Shown here: positions 47,351-59,035 of the stretch, piece after piece
Layout of the letters: every line of letters starts with the position of its first letter
Numbering within the stretch: position 1 is the first letter of the stretch
NCBI GenBank assembly: GCA_020205615.1
Contig: JAINUW010000657.1
Span: 112,624 to 176,623, forward strand
Length of the DNA stretch: 64,000 nt
Source of the DNA: Panax quinquefolius
Taxonomy: Eukaryota > Streptophyta > Magnoliopsida > Apiales > Araliaceae
Reading direction: 5' to 3'
Translations under genes and position numbers: made by a program
The notes under the pieces: generated by a model
Seen by the model: the letters and a program-made list of their open reading frames with translations, nothing else
Databases searched by the model: none
What the model was told of the DNA's origin: nothing

Positions 47351-49237
47351 TGTTAGGTTTGTAATATTCATGAGCGCAATCAAATTGCATAAAAAATGCG
47401 GAAGCGTGTAAAATCAGAGTTTAAAAAAATTTACAAACCATAAACCCGGATCGTCTTTTATGCATAATTATTAATTAAACGAAAAGATAAAGACTAAAAT
47501 CATACCCTTAAAAATCGAGCTTCCTCAGGTACAAGTTCACCTCCAAATCCTTTCGCGTTCAACTTGAATCCACCGGGTTTGGTTCCTTCCTTTGATCAAC
47601 GTTAGCCACCCATATGTTTGGCCTCTAGAGGTGATCCACCAAAGAAAAAGAAAGATTCAAGAAGAAGGGGTATTGGCTCAACCCTAGTTTTCTATCTCTA
47701 TAGAAAGGGCGTACTCTCCAACAATTGGAATTATGTCGTATGTTGAAAAAGTCAACAACCCCCACACCCATAATAAGACTCCTCTTATTTATAGATGTGG
47801 GCAACCCACCTTAACAATTAAGGAATTGAGTTTTATTTAATTAATTAAATTTTTTTTAATTAATTAAGCTCCCTAATCTTATTAGGGATAATTAATTAAA
47901 CTCCTTTAACTAATTTTCCCTCCTAATCCTATTAGGAATAAATGAGAGTACTTATATTAAATTAATTCCTAAACTCTTTTAGAAATTAAAATAATAATAA
48001 TTGTAATAATATTAATAAGACTCCTCTTATTAATTTATATTTAATATTTCTAAAATATTAAATAATAATATTAAGCTATTTAATTTATTCTATCACCATA
48101 GATTAAATTAAATATACATAACATATTATTACGATTATGCCATTAACTTCTTAAATAATTATTCTTTCTTTTATGGTGTGACCCTTTAGGTTCTCCATAT
48201 TAAACCTATTGTGAATAAATCAATTAGAACAATTCTAATCTTATTTAAATAAATAAATTAAACAATTAATTTATTTAAATAAATAATATTTATTCTACAA
48301 TAGGGATAAGCCTCCTAGCGATCAACGACTTTCCAGATAATATAGATTTCAACATTAATCATTAAAGAACCTTTAAGTAAATAGTTACTTAAAGACAATT
48401 CAATTCTTCCACCATACAATGTCCCAATTAAATATAAGACATGAAATTAATGTCAAGTCTTATTTTATTTAATTATATGTATTTCGATCCTTAAATGCAC
48501 AACTCAAATAATGCAAATTAGAAACTCCTTTCTAATTTCATTACGCCTTAACCAAGGACTCTTGGGTTGTCATTTTATCGAATCACATAGGACATTTCTC
48601 TTCTTTTATTAGAAGTGGTAGATTCTTTATTGATCATACATTATCTCCATGTACAACTTATTATACCCAAGCATACCCTTTGATATACCCTAAGGGTCTT
48701 AAGGAATAAGTCAAAGTATAACTCATCATACACAAGATACTATGATGATCTCAAGTCCAAGGATTACTTCAGACTACTATCACTACAGAATTCCTATTGA
48801 CAAAAAAGTAAAACTCCATTAGGTATTCCTTAGCGAGCCATGCGTCAAATTGAACTTATTCTTTAATAAGCACCTACATACTTGCTTTAGTGTCTCCACA
48901 CGAGATGATCGTGAGATCAATCATCCTCATCCAATGAGCAAGCAACGTATGTACCAATCTATCCGGATTCACTAATCCCCAATTTAGTAATCCAATGATT
49001 GGGAACTATTTTAGTTTTAAGCTTTCTAAGAATTTAGATCTCATTAGAATGATCATCATCATTATTCTAAAAGCATTGCTTAAAACTATGGGTTTATCAC
49101 ATATTATAAAACAAAGATCATGTAGATAATTAAAAGCCTTTAATAAATTAATACTTTTTATTAATAAATGAATAAGATTGTTACAAAGTATATGCTTTAT
49201 CATCAAACATGATTGGCTTGTGTGCATATTACTTTCA
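47351..49237 (-). repeat. copia-2 3' LTR
   Basis: 1887 bp, TGTTAGGTTTG...TACTTTCA in plus orientation. Aligns inverted with 3398-5252 and directly with 62588-64000. Its TATA position (about 48675-48685) reads TATATCAAAGG on the minus strand. Confidence 0.92.
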
Positions 49238-49579
49238 ATCTCCCACTTGCACTAAAGCCAATCGCCATTGTATCTTATACTCTTCTTCTCTAAGTGACGA
49301 TTATCTTCATCATTGGATAAGCTTTAGTTAATGGATATGTAATGTTGTTCATGAGAGTCCACTATCTCTATAGTGGTTTCCCATCTTTCAATGATTCTAA
49401 TAATCAAAAGAAAGTGCCACAACACATGTTTAGATCCAAGATGAGACTTAGGAACTATTCCTAGTTCTGTAATGAACTTTTAATCTAAACAATCAACTTG
49501 CGACTTCATTTATAGCTATATACTTTGTCTTTATCACTAAACCAAAGAACTCTTTTGTTGTTTGGAACCTTTCAATTCA

Positions 49580-50240
49580 TCGCACCTTTGTTTCAAGATA
49601 ACGCTTTACCTTAAAGTGGATTTTACGTTATCTTAGTGTCGTCTCGAAAACTTGAGTGCATTAAGCCCTCTAGTTTTAATTTAGACCTACCATGAATATG
49701 ATCACATCCTTAGTGCTTGGGTTAAGCACTTTAAGATGTTTTCAACGACTCATAGTGAACTTCTCCGAATATGGTGATCAACATCAGGTCTCGTATATTT
49801 CATTGCATACATGATAGTCATTCATGCGACCTCTCTTTTCAGGAGTCTGTGGGGACTATTAAGAGAGATACACTCCATAGCTCATCTACATGAGACATCT
49901 CTTGGAGTTTGTCATGCTAAACGACTTTAGCATCAAATGAATATACGTTCCTTGGGTCAAGTCGAGCATCCTCTTAAATCTATCTATATAGATTTATATC
50001 CCCAATTAAGATACTCTTCCCAAATCATTCATGGAGGAATGTTTAGACAACTTTATCTTTACTGATTGTAGCATTGGTATATCATTCCTTATCCGTAGTA
50101 TATCAACATATAATACTAGGAATGTCACGATGCTCCCACTGACCCTTTGTACACACTAGGTTCATTCTTATTTTTTTGATAAAATCAAACTCTTTTGATT
50201 GCCTCATCAAAACGAATGTTCCAAATTTGAGAAACTTGGT
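49580..50240 (-). pseudogene. copia-2 RT and RNase H remnant
   Basis: Minus-strand readings parallel copia-1: RT near 50050-50210 with VDILRIRNDIPML (one Asp of YVDD missing) and RNase H near 49640-49840 with the same shortening after RPDVD. The shared lesions point to a common defective ancestor. No long ORF remains. Confidence 0.7.
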
Positions 50241-50399
50241 TCAATCCATTTTTTCGAGTGTCTACAACACTTACCTCATCGTATGTAATCTGGATCATCA
50301 TCTTCATGATGTGTACCTCATCATCATCATCTATAATGAATCCATACCTCCCGGTATCTTGGTACTATTCGATTTACTATTGATTTGTGGTATAATAGG

Positions 50400-51480
50400 T
50401 CATCTCTGAGGTTCCTCTTATTTGACTTATAGTATTTTGTGGTTCTTGAACTCTTCAAGATCTATTATCCTCCCACTAGCCCCTTTTAATGATAAACACC
50501 TTTATCTTAGAAAGCGGTGTTTCAGTAACAAACACCTTTTGCTAAGTAGAATTATAGAACATATACCCTAAACTTACTTTAGGATGTCCCACAAATCAGT
50601 ACATGTCAAATCTTGTCCCAAGCTTATCCTTGAAACCTTTTCACATAAGTTGGACAACCCTTATCTTAACATACTTAAGATTAGAATCCTCCACATCCAT
50701 AACTTTTATGGAGTCTTGAAATGGATTTTGAGGTTACCTTTTAAAGTAGATATGCGATCATTTCTAGGACATGACCTGAAGGATCTTTGGAATGTCGGTA
50801 AAATCATTATGGACCGCACTATGTCCAACAAGGTACGAATTTTCCATTCAAATACATCAATCAATTATTGCGTATCAGGATGTTTCCATTATGAGAAAAC
50901 CATTTGAGATGATCTAGAAACTTATTGCTCAAGTATTTATTCCTTGATCTAATCAAAGAATCTTAATACTTTGCCAATTTGTTTCACTTACAATTCTTTG
51001 AACCTTTCAAATAATTCACACTTGTATTCAACAAATACATACATTCAACTCTTTGAATGATCATCTCCTTTTCTTATACTAGTTTGTTCAATTTGTAAAA
51101 TAATTTTCACGTAAGTCAAGTATACTAAATCCATTAAGTGATATTCCAGTCCTATACAAAACATTATTATTATAAATAGAACAACAATTGTTCTTAAATA
51201 TAATACCAAAGATGTCATTGTGTCAACAATAAAATGGAAATAATGTTTCCAACTAGAATCTGGAATACAATAACAACTTATTGACTTAATAGACTTTTGT
51301 AGGCATTGCTAAACTATAAGTTTCTATGGCTAATGTAGCAACCTTTGCTTCATTTCCCACACATAAGATTATTTATCTTTGTTTAGCTTTCTACTTCTTC
51401 TTGGTCCATTCATAAAACTATATTTATGATAACCAAAGTAGATATCCAATATCCAAGTAGAACCTTGACTTAAAGAAAAA
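50400..51480 (-). pseudogene. copia-2 integrase/protease remnant
   Basis: Inverted counterpart of 1106-2200. Integrase C-terminal blocks align near 50470-50700. A degraded protease start lies near 51420-51460. The catalytic core is not recognisable. ORFs on the plus strand here are antisense shadows. Confidence 0.55.
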
Positions 51481-51526
51481 ATTATTTTAAATCTTGAACA
51501 AAATTGTATTTGTAACCGAAAATTCA

Positions 51527-52300
51527 TTAAGCTTTTTTGGTTAGCCACTGCAAGGTGCTTCTCGCAGTTTCTTTCCAGTGTCCATGCTTATTGTAGTGGA
51601 AGCAAACTCCTTTGCTATCCGTATCAGTTTTGTTCTTATTATCCTTTGTTTTTGCCTTTCTATATACCTTCTTTGAATCGTTCTTCTTTTCAGAAGATCC
51701 TTTGGCCCCTACAGAAGAAGACTTGATCTTTCTTGGTTGGAAAGTGACTCTCAACATTTTTCAACATGTTAAGCAAATCAAAGAAAGGCGATATCTAGCT
51801 TGTTCTTATGAAAAATTCACAACAATTGTGAAAGGAGTGCGGGAGTGAGTGCAAGATCAAATCTTGGCTCAACTCTCCATCCATGACAAAAACAGTTGTC
51901 TAATTGATCAATCAAATTGATTATGTTAAGAACTTTTTTTATGCTGCATTTATAGTGCCATTGCCCATTCTAGATCGGAAGAGCTCCTTAGATATCTCGA
52001 TATCTATCGGCCCCTACTTTCCTCACCATCAACTACTTGATGTGCGGGAATATAGTAGGAGCATCCATAGTTTCATCTTGTGTTTGAAGCTTGTTACTCG
52101 TGGATGCGAGCATGATGCATTGAGCTAATTGTGCATCATCTTGCCACTTTCTAAAAGTAACAATCTCTTCCTCAGAGGCATTATGCGCAACCATTGCGAG
52201 GATAAGGCGATTAAGGACATAAGATAGCTTTTCACTATGAGAACTATTCTCAAAATCCTTAACCAATCCGTTTAATTGGGTGCAGTTAATTTAGCATCTA
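51527..52300 (-). pseudogene. copia-2 gag remnant
   Basis: Minus-strand readings: N-terminal part 52033-52266 (VKDFENSSHSEKL, VTFRKWQDDAQLAQCIM) and C-terminal part 51527-51757 with zinc knuckle CFHYNKHGHWKETA. Here both the second and last Cys of CCHC are lost. The middle is out of frame. Confidence 0.78.
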
Positions 52301-53792
52301 ATATGCTTCGCAGATGATAGTAATTTTAGACATTGTAAAATTTCGTAAATGAATTTGTATTTAACAACATTTTAACATACATTCTTTTATTAATTACCAA
52401 AATAATTTAGGTCTTGTTTTAAATTGGTATCTCCCACTATTTTCTTCAAACTATATTACCTCGCTTATATAGTTCGGCAAAATCTAATTAAAGATTTGCT
52501 AGTGAGAATAAGGATCCCATTTCAAATGTATATAGCCTTGTGGTGACACAACAAACTATATATAAATAAATAGGTAGACAACTTTTGTCAATTACATCAA
52601 CTATGCAACTCCTTTTCTTTTGCCTCTTAGATTATTTTGATGATCAAGTGGTGGCACATAGAATCAAAATTATCCAAGTTAAGTCCGACCTAGCACTCCA
52701 TATATTCAAAAAAGAAAAATATCATCCTTGTGGTGACACAACAAAACAATATTGTTCAATTTTCTTTATAAGCATCAAATGTGATAAATTAACATCTTAA
52801 ATACTTAATACTTGCCTTGTGGTGACACAACAAACTCATATTAAATATTTAATACTCTATTAATTTTATCATGCTAGAAGGCGACGTTCGATATTCCAAA
52901 TATCTTTGAACGCTTAGGACTTAATATAAAAATTTGAGGGATTTATTATTAAATTTGTCTCATCTTGTTTAGCGCGCATGCACATATATATATAAAATAC
53001 GCGTCATATTAATTAACATACGAAACATGTTTGCATAATATATATATATATATATAGTATAAGCATACACATATAGAATACTATATTCTAGGATTGATTA
53101 TGGACTTTTTATTCTAGTTTGGTTCACTAGAGCCACCAAATGAACCAAAAGGTCAAACCCTAGGGTGCAAGAAATAATATTTAAATATAACTATTACATT
53201 TAAACCTTAAGGCTTCATTACAAACGGGTCTTCAAGCGCTCTTACTCCTTGATCTCTAATTTTTCAAAATTAATTCTAACTATTTCTATTAAGAAACTAT
53301 TTAAAATAAATAGAAACCTTGATCGTGATCGAGGGAAGTACATAGGAGGAGATAGAATTTACATTAAGAAAAAATTAGAGAAGGCGAGGTATGTGAGACC
53401 CCATTTAATAAAACCCATACATTCATGCATCCAACTAAAATAAAATCCAATCGCGTTCGTCGATAATTCATAATCAATCCCATTTATTATCATACACATC
53501 ATCATATGCATCAATAAATAACATTCATCCTATGAATAATAAACATTTAATATATATATTGATATCATTTAATGGGTAAATTTAGTTAGTATAAAATCTA
53601 TTTTGAATCAAAATAAACTCCTTTATTTTAATCCAAATTTAAATCAAAATAAAACTATTTTATTTTAATTTATCCAATTTTGAATAAAATAAACTATTTT
53701 ATTTTAATCAAAACTTTAATCAAAATAAACTCCTTTATTTTAATTAGTTATGGAATCCAATTCCATGTAAAAAAATATATTAAAGGAAACAC
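52301..53792 (-). other. copia-2 long leader, first part
   Basis: No coding sequence seen. CCTTGTGGTGACACAACAAA occurs three times (about 52539, 52728, 52815). TA-rich runs near 52987-53060. A TGTGAGACCCCATTTAAT motif at about 53391 looks like the start of a gypsy-type LTR and may mark an older nested fragment reaching to the tandem repeats. Confidence 0.5.
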
Positions 53793-54120
53793 GGATTCTC
53801 TTTCCTATTCACAAATAAACTCCTTTATTTTGAATAATATGAAATCTTATTTTATATCTAAATAAACTCCTTTATTTAAGGAAATTAGGATTCTCTTTCC
53901 TATTCACAAATAAACTCCTTTATTTTGAATAATATGAAATCTTATTTCATATCTAAATAAACTCCTTTATTTAAGGAAATTAGGATTCTCTTTCCTATTC
54001 ACAAATAAACTCCTTTATTTTGAATAATATGAAATCTTATTTCATATCTAAATAAACTCCTTTATTTAAGGAAATTAGGATTCTCTTTCCTATCTAAATA
54101 AACTCCTTTATTTAAGGAAA
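53793..54120. repeat. 95 bp tandem repeat
   Basis: GGATTCTCTTTCCTATTCAC starts at 53793, 53888, 53983 and (partly) 54078, an exact 95 bp period. AAATAAACTCCTTTATTT occurs about twice per unit and continues upstream in degraded form from about 53610. Confidence 0.9.
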
Positions 54121-54326
54121 CATATAATCCAATTTCAACTCCAATTAGTTATTATGGAACCTAATTCCAACTCTAATTAGTTAGCATGAAATTTAATTTT
54201 AAAATTAAAATAAACTTTATATTTTAATATAAAAATAAACCTTTTTATTTTAATATTAAAATAAAATTTTATTTTAATAATAAAATTATTAAGAATATTA
54301 TATATATATAATAATAAAACAAAAGC
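54121..54326. other. AT-rich leader end before LARD-C
   Basis: Runs of AAAATAAA/TTTTATTTTAAT and a (TA)n stretch at 54299-54312. No gene. AAAGC (54322-54326) is the candidate left target duplication of LARD-C. Confidence 0.4.
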
Positions 54327-54954
54327 TGTGAATTCTCGAATTTTTATGAAATAAAAATTATTCAATTTTCTATTTTTGTGAATAATTAAATTGATAAAGG
54401 ATTAACTTTAAATGTAAATTTTGAAAATTTTTATTTATTTATATTTGGCTCTAGGGTATGTTCATAAAAATTTTATATTAAAATATCAAATCACATGAGA
54501 TTATAAATTTCGTAATTTGCGTACAAGTCGTTGAGACCTCTTTCAATCAACTGTTATTAAAGTATGGTGTGGATAATAATTCCGGTCACGGGTGGAATAA
54601 GAAAAGAAAAGAGGAAAGGAAATAATTTAATCCCACCCAATTGTTAGTCAGGGAGTGAGAAAGTTTTGGTTTCTTCGTTGATTGGCTTCATATTTAAATA
54701 AGTTCCACTGTTTCTTATTTTGTTTTTCTCTCTGTGCCTTCTTTTTATTAATTGAACGTCCTCATTTTTTTTTTTTACACAATTAATCTCTGCCCACCAA
54801 ACAATACCCAGACCCTCTTCATAACAAGAAAACAACAGTTTCTTAAGTTTTTTTTTTCGGCCGTTGTTTCCGGCGATTCGCCGGCGACGTCCTGGAAATC
54901 GCCGCTTCTTTCATTGCTGCCGGAGCTTCATTTTCCAAGCATCAAGACAGAGAA

Positions 54955-55075
54955 CGGGTTAAGTGATACTAGTGGTATGGGTTTTCATGGTTGACCGGTT
55001 TGTCGCCGGAATAGGAGTCGGCTATGCCTCATGGTTACACCGGTCTACACCACCGAGCAAACTGACCTCTAGTAT
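54955..55075 (+). pseudogene. Captured polyol/sugar transporter (MFS) fragment
   Basis: DRFVAGIGVGYA (about 54990-55028) and, one frame over, LMVTPVYTTE (about 55028-55060) match the region after TM3/TM4 of plant polyol and monosaccharide transporters, normally continuous (GRFVAGxGxGYALMxxPVYTxE, from family knowledge). One base shift separates the halves. Nothing of the remaining 12-TM protein is seen. A diverged copy lies at about 59036-59140. Confidence 0.65.
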
Positions 55076-55129
55076 CATGCCTGTCACGATGCTGGTGCTG
55101 GTACACTACTGCTGCATGCCTTTACTCCG

Positions 55130-55200
55130 GCGACTCCTCCATCATTTGAAACAGCTAGATGTTAACTCCAACAATATTCAGGGTGAAATCCGATACAGCT
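55130..55200 (+). pseudogene. Captured leucine-rich-repeat-like fragment
   Basis: LHHLKQLDVNSNNIQGEI fits one plant LRR unit (LxxLxLxxNxxxGxI). It is a single repeat, so the source gene (for example an LRR receptor) cannot be named. Follows the transporter fragment and precedes the response-regulator fragment. Confidence 0.5.
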
Positions 55201-55221
55201 TACCTCTTAACATCACACACT

Positions 55222-55325
55222 TGTCTTTCCGGCTGGTCTTCGTGTTCTGGTCGTGGATGATGATCCTACCTGGTTGAAAATCCTCGAAAAGATGCTCAAG
55301 AAGTGTTCTTATGAAGCTCTCACAA
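55222..55325 (+). pseudogene. Captured type-B response regulator receiver fragment
   Basis: The frame from 55226 reads [20 protein letters not shown], then [11 protein letters not shown]. This is the N-terminus of the receiver domain of plant type-B ARR cytokinin-response regulators (family knowledge), including the acidic pocket VDDD. The phospho-acceptor Asp, the rest of the receiver and the MYB-like B motif are missing. Uninterrupted over about 32 codons. Its copy in the other LTR (about 59303-59400) has a stop at the Trp codon and changes in the PAGL part. Confidence 0.8.
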
Positions 55326-55998
55326 GTTCCGGTAGCTGGTACATCGAGTGGCAACCGACACAGGACGGGTTCAGGTGATGCTTAGGAGTTTTGGCGGTAC
55401 GTAATTACGCGGGAATGGTGGGACACCGCCGTGCTGACCCAGCCATCTTCACCGGCGTTTATCATTACTCCCTCGACGGCATCACCGAACCTTAGTCGGC
55501 CAGCTCGGAATGACTGTCCTTGTCGCCTTCTCCAGCCATCTGTGAACTTGAAGATTCACCGGTTGTAGCTCCCGGAGGTAATGTACTCGACGCTTCACTG
55601 GTTGTTGCCTTCGGTGGCTGGCTTGTCCCTACGCCGGCACCGGTCGATGATTCGACAGTCAGTGATCTCAACTTAACTTCAAACAAGGACCATATGGTTT
55701 TCCGATCTCCTTGTTTGCTCTTTCATTCTGGAGTTTCCCCGTTTGCCAGTCTATGTTCATTTGGATTACTTGTATATGTTGTCTACAATTTATACGCCTT
55801 CCCTTTATTGTTACTTCTGCCCGATTAAATGGCAGTACTCTTTCTGTTCTCTCTCTAGAACACTGGTAGTATTATTAATGATAAGCTTCAACGACAACCT
55901 CCAAAATTTGACAGTAGATCGGTTTGTGCCAACTTTTGAGACTCATTGGTCAGACCGATGATATCTTTTGAGAAGCTGGCAAGGCTCAGAGCAAGATT
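55326..55998 (+). other. Unassigned chimeric segment with coding-like stretches
   Basis: Open stretches such as GMVGHRRADPAIFTGVYHYS (about 55412-55470) and 55520-55828 have GC-rich, coding-like composition, but I recognise no family. They may be further captured fragments. The last 200 bp look like UTR. Confidence 0.35.
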
Positions 55999-56330
55999 AT
56001 GGCCATGGCTTGGATAGCTGCACTTGCATTGGTTTTGCATACTTTCTCCAGCTGGCTGTTTATTTTCAAGTTGGAGTGGGGGCTGGCCGGAGGAGCACTG
56101 GTCCTCAAATTGTCCTGGTGGTTCATAGTGGTGGCTCAGTTGAATTATATTTTTAATGGGACGTGTGGCCAAACCGTGATCTGGATTTTCATGGAAGGCG
56201 TTTTAGAATCTCTGGGGTTTGGGTAGGTTATCCCTCGCCTCAACTTTCATGCTCTGATTAGAAACATGGTAGTTTATAGCATGGGTATTGTTCGCTGGAT
56301 ATCTAAAGGATACTGAAATTGCGGATTAAA
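55999..56330 (+). pseudogene. Captured MATE (DETOXIFICATION) transporter fragment
   Basis: MAMAWIAALALVLHTFSSWL, then GLAGGALVLKLSWWFIVVAQ and YIFNGTCGQT match a conserved two-helix part of plant MATE/DTX efflux carriers (family knowledge). After a frameshift near 56180 FSWKAF, a stop, NLWG and further blocks (LSLAS, FAGY-like near 56290-56310) continue the homology. Only this middle part of a protein of about 500 residues is present. A second copy is at about 60076-60400. Confidence 0.8.
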
Positions 56331-56424
56331 ATGATAAATTTTACAGACAGCAGAATCAAGTCACATGCTAAGGTAAGGGAGGTTACTATGGTGGTAAGAG
56401 GATATCAATTTTTTTTATGGTAGA

Positions 56425-56970
56425 AAGAATAACCTGTTTATGCGAAGTACCGCATACATGGTGAAATTCTTTTATTATTAGATTCTTTATTATTACATTT
56501 GGAATATCTTGTCGATTAATAATTTCGCTTTTTGACCTTGTTCCATTACTTATTATCTTTTGCACCTAATATGCAGCGAAATATCTCGTTTGTGAATTTC
56601 ACCGACTGGTTCCATTATTTATTATCTTTGCATTTAATATTCGTTTGAATATCTCGTGCAATGCGCTTTTACGCCGGACACAGTTCCATTACTTATTATT
56701 AAAGTAATTACGATTCCGTTGGAACATCCTCATACGTGCTTTACTTGGGACTGGTTAAAATCTTTGTTATTACGTATTTATTATTACATTGAGAATAACT
56801 TTGTTTTTGTGCGGTTTCTATCGCATACATGGTGAACCCTTCGTTATTCCATTCTTTATTTATTACATTGGAATAACTCGTACATATGGATTACCACACG
56901 CATGGTGAATGATCCTTTATATTCGTTCCTTATTAAATTGTGAAAATAATCATTTAAAGTGGATTCTGCA
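56425..56970 (+). repeat. Degenerate 130 bp repeat array, LARD-C 5' LTR
   Basis: Same half-units as 7007-7640 (CGCATACATGGTGAA, TTCCATTACTTATTATC) but more diverged. Confidence 0.65.
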
Positions 56971-58066
56971 TGGCGGTGGAAATCCATTTGCGGTTTCATA
57001 TATTTTATTATCTTTGTTGGTTATTGGTTTTATAGTTGTATGTTTTTGACCTATAGTGAAAAGAGGATATGTGGTTGAATATCTTTTTGGCGCATGTAGT
57101 GCAAAGATGATTTGTTAATTGATAGCTCAATTCGTAGTGCAAAGATGGGCGGTGTATATAACATGATCATAACCACTGGTGATACTAACGAATATCCTTG
57201 GCCAGTAGTGCAGGGATGATTCGATGATGGGAATTATTTTTAAGCTGAGTCTCAGCGATTGGTTTTATAGTTGAATATCTTTGGTACGCGTGATGCAAGG
57301 TAGAACAACCGATTGGTATGATCATTGTTATTACATTGGAATATCTTTAGCCTTGGGATAAGGATATTGAGTAAACATTTTTTTAAGCCTTTGTGGCAAG
57401 AAAGAACTGTTGATTCACATTATTATAAATATGAATTGTGAATTTAACTAACATATTTGGTGGTTCAGGTGAAAACAAGTGATGAAGGTTCAAATTGTCT
57501 TGAGTATAACAAAAAGAAGCTGTTGATAAGTATTACGAGAATAAAATATCAACGATGAACTTTTAATCTAGAAGAGATAGTAGACATTATGTTCTACTTG
57601 ACTCTTCTAATGGATTATTGATTCCACTGCAACTATGGTTGAAATTAAAGTTTTATCATCTACCATATGTTATAAATCTCTGATTTATTATTGACGAAAG
57701 CTATTGATAACGTAGTTGTCTTTAGTCATGATATTCTTTACTGAGCTTGTTGTGCTCACCCTTTTACTTCACAATTCCTTTCAGGTAATAAGAGAATATA
57801 GCTGGGATGAGATCGGGGAGCGGAGTGATGGTGGGATGATAGTGTTCGCTAGTAGTCCTCACTATTATGTTAAATAAGTGTTACAATAAATGTAACGAGG
57901 ACTCTCATTGAGAATGAATATTGTCTGAAGGCAATATCCACATTTAAAATCTCGGTTATGTTTTTGTCGTATTTTTACTTGACAACAATTTGTATAATTA
58001 AGTTTTTATTTTTATTTGTACCATGTATTTGGTGACTCAAAATTGGGTAATTTTGGGGGCGTCACA
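56971..58066 (+). other. LARD-C 5' LTR, shared 3' part
   Basis: No gene. Dyad-type units (ATCTTTGGC...GCAAAGATGA) near 57085-57110 and 57190-57220, and the terminal block GTACCATGTATTTGGTGACT shared with LARD-A LTR 2. Confidence 0.6.
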
Positions 58067-58405
58067 TTTGGTATCAGAACTTAGGGATATGGTCGTTGGC
58101 GGAGATAAGAGTCTAGAACTAGGAGGGGAGAGACGAGTTATATACTTCGCTAGTGTGTGACTTACCTAAGCTGAAATTATTTACTTGATAAGTTGACAAT
58201 TTATGATATGTCAATTAACCTTTGTTTTGAAGGTATATTTTAGAATGATATCTGAAATACAGGAGATGAGCAATAGGGAAAATTATGATACAGAGGATCT
58301 AACCAGGAAGGTACAATCCTAAAAGAAAGCAAGGTATTCTCATCTCTTCGAACTACCAGGTACGTACCCTAATTTCGAGGGCGAAATTCCATAAGGAGGG
58401 GAGAT
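58067..58405 (+). other. LARD-C internal region with PBS and PPT, non-coding
   Basis: 339 bp. PBS TGGTATCAGAACTTAGG at 58069. Ends with TTTCGAGGGCGAAATTCCAT and the PPT AAGGAGGGGAGAT (58393-58405). No ORF. Near-collinear with 26475-26806 inverted. It resembles the extreme ends of a Tekay-type internal region with everything between deleted. Confidence 0.88.
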
Positions 58406-59035
58406 TGTGAGACCCCGAATTTTTATGAAATAAAAATTATTCAATTTTCTATTTTTGTGAATAATTAAATTGATAAAGGATTAACTTTAAATGTAAATTT
58501 TGAAAATTTTTATTTATTTATATTTGGCTCTAGGGTATGTTCATAAAAATTTTATATTAAAATATCAAATCACACGAGATTATAAATTTCGTAATTTGCG
58601 TACAAGTCGTTGAGACCTCTTTCAATCAACTGTTATTAAAGTATGGTGTGGATAATAATTCCGGTCACGGGTGGAATAAGAAAAGAAAAGAGGAAAGGAA
58701 ATAATTTAATCCCACCCAATTGTTAGTCGAGGAGTGAGAAAGTTTTGGTTTCTTCGTTGATTGGCTTCATATTTAAATAAGTTCCTTTGCTTTCTTATTT
58801 TGTTTTTTCTCTGTGCCTTCTTTTTATTAATTGAACGTCCTCATTTTTTTTTTGGCTTACAATTAATCTCGCCCACCAAACAATACAGGACCTCTTCATA
58901 ACAAGAAAACAACGGTTTCTTAAGTTTTTTTTTTTGGTAGTTATTTCATGATTCGGCCACGACGTCACGAAATCGCCGCTTCTTTCATTCTTCTTGGGAG
59001 CTTCATTTTCCAAGCATCAAGACAGAGAAACGGGT

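Larger units (their letters stand above)
54327..58066 (+). repeat. LARD-C 5' LTR (3.74 kb)
   Basis: Ends TTTTGGGGGCGTCACA followed by the PBS. Compared with its partner at 58406-62118, most differences fall at CCGG, CAG or CTG sites. TATTTAAATAAG near 54690 is a possible TATA box. Carries gene fragments at 54955-56330 and the 130 bp repeat array at 56425-56970. Confidence 0.88.

Noticed and set aside
50176..50409. Plus-strand ORF with LLLICGIIG-type hydrophobic end
   Set aside because: Antisense shadow of the copia-2 RT remnant; hydrophobicity comes from AT-rich reverse reading.
55520..55828. A complete small protein gene in LARD-C
   Set aside because: The frame runs through UTR-like sequence, has no recognised domain, and is broken in the partner LTR.
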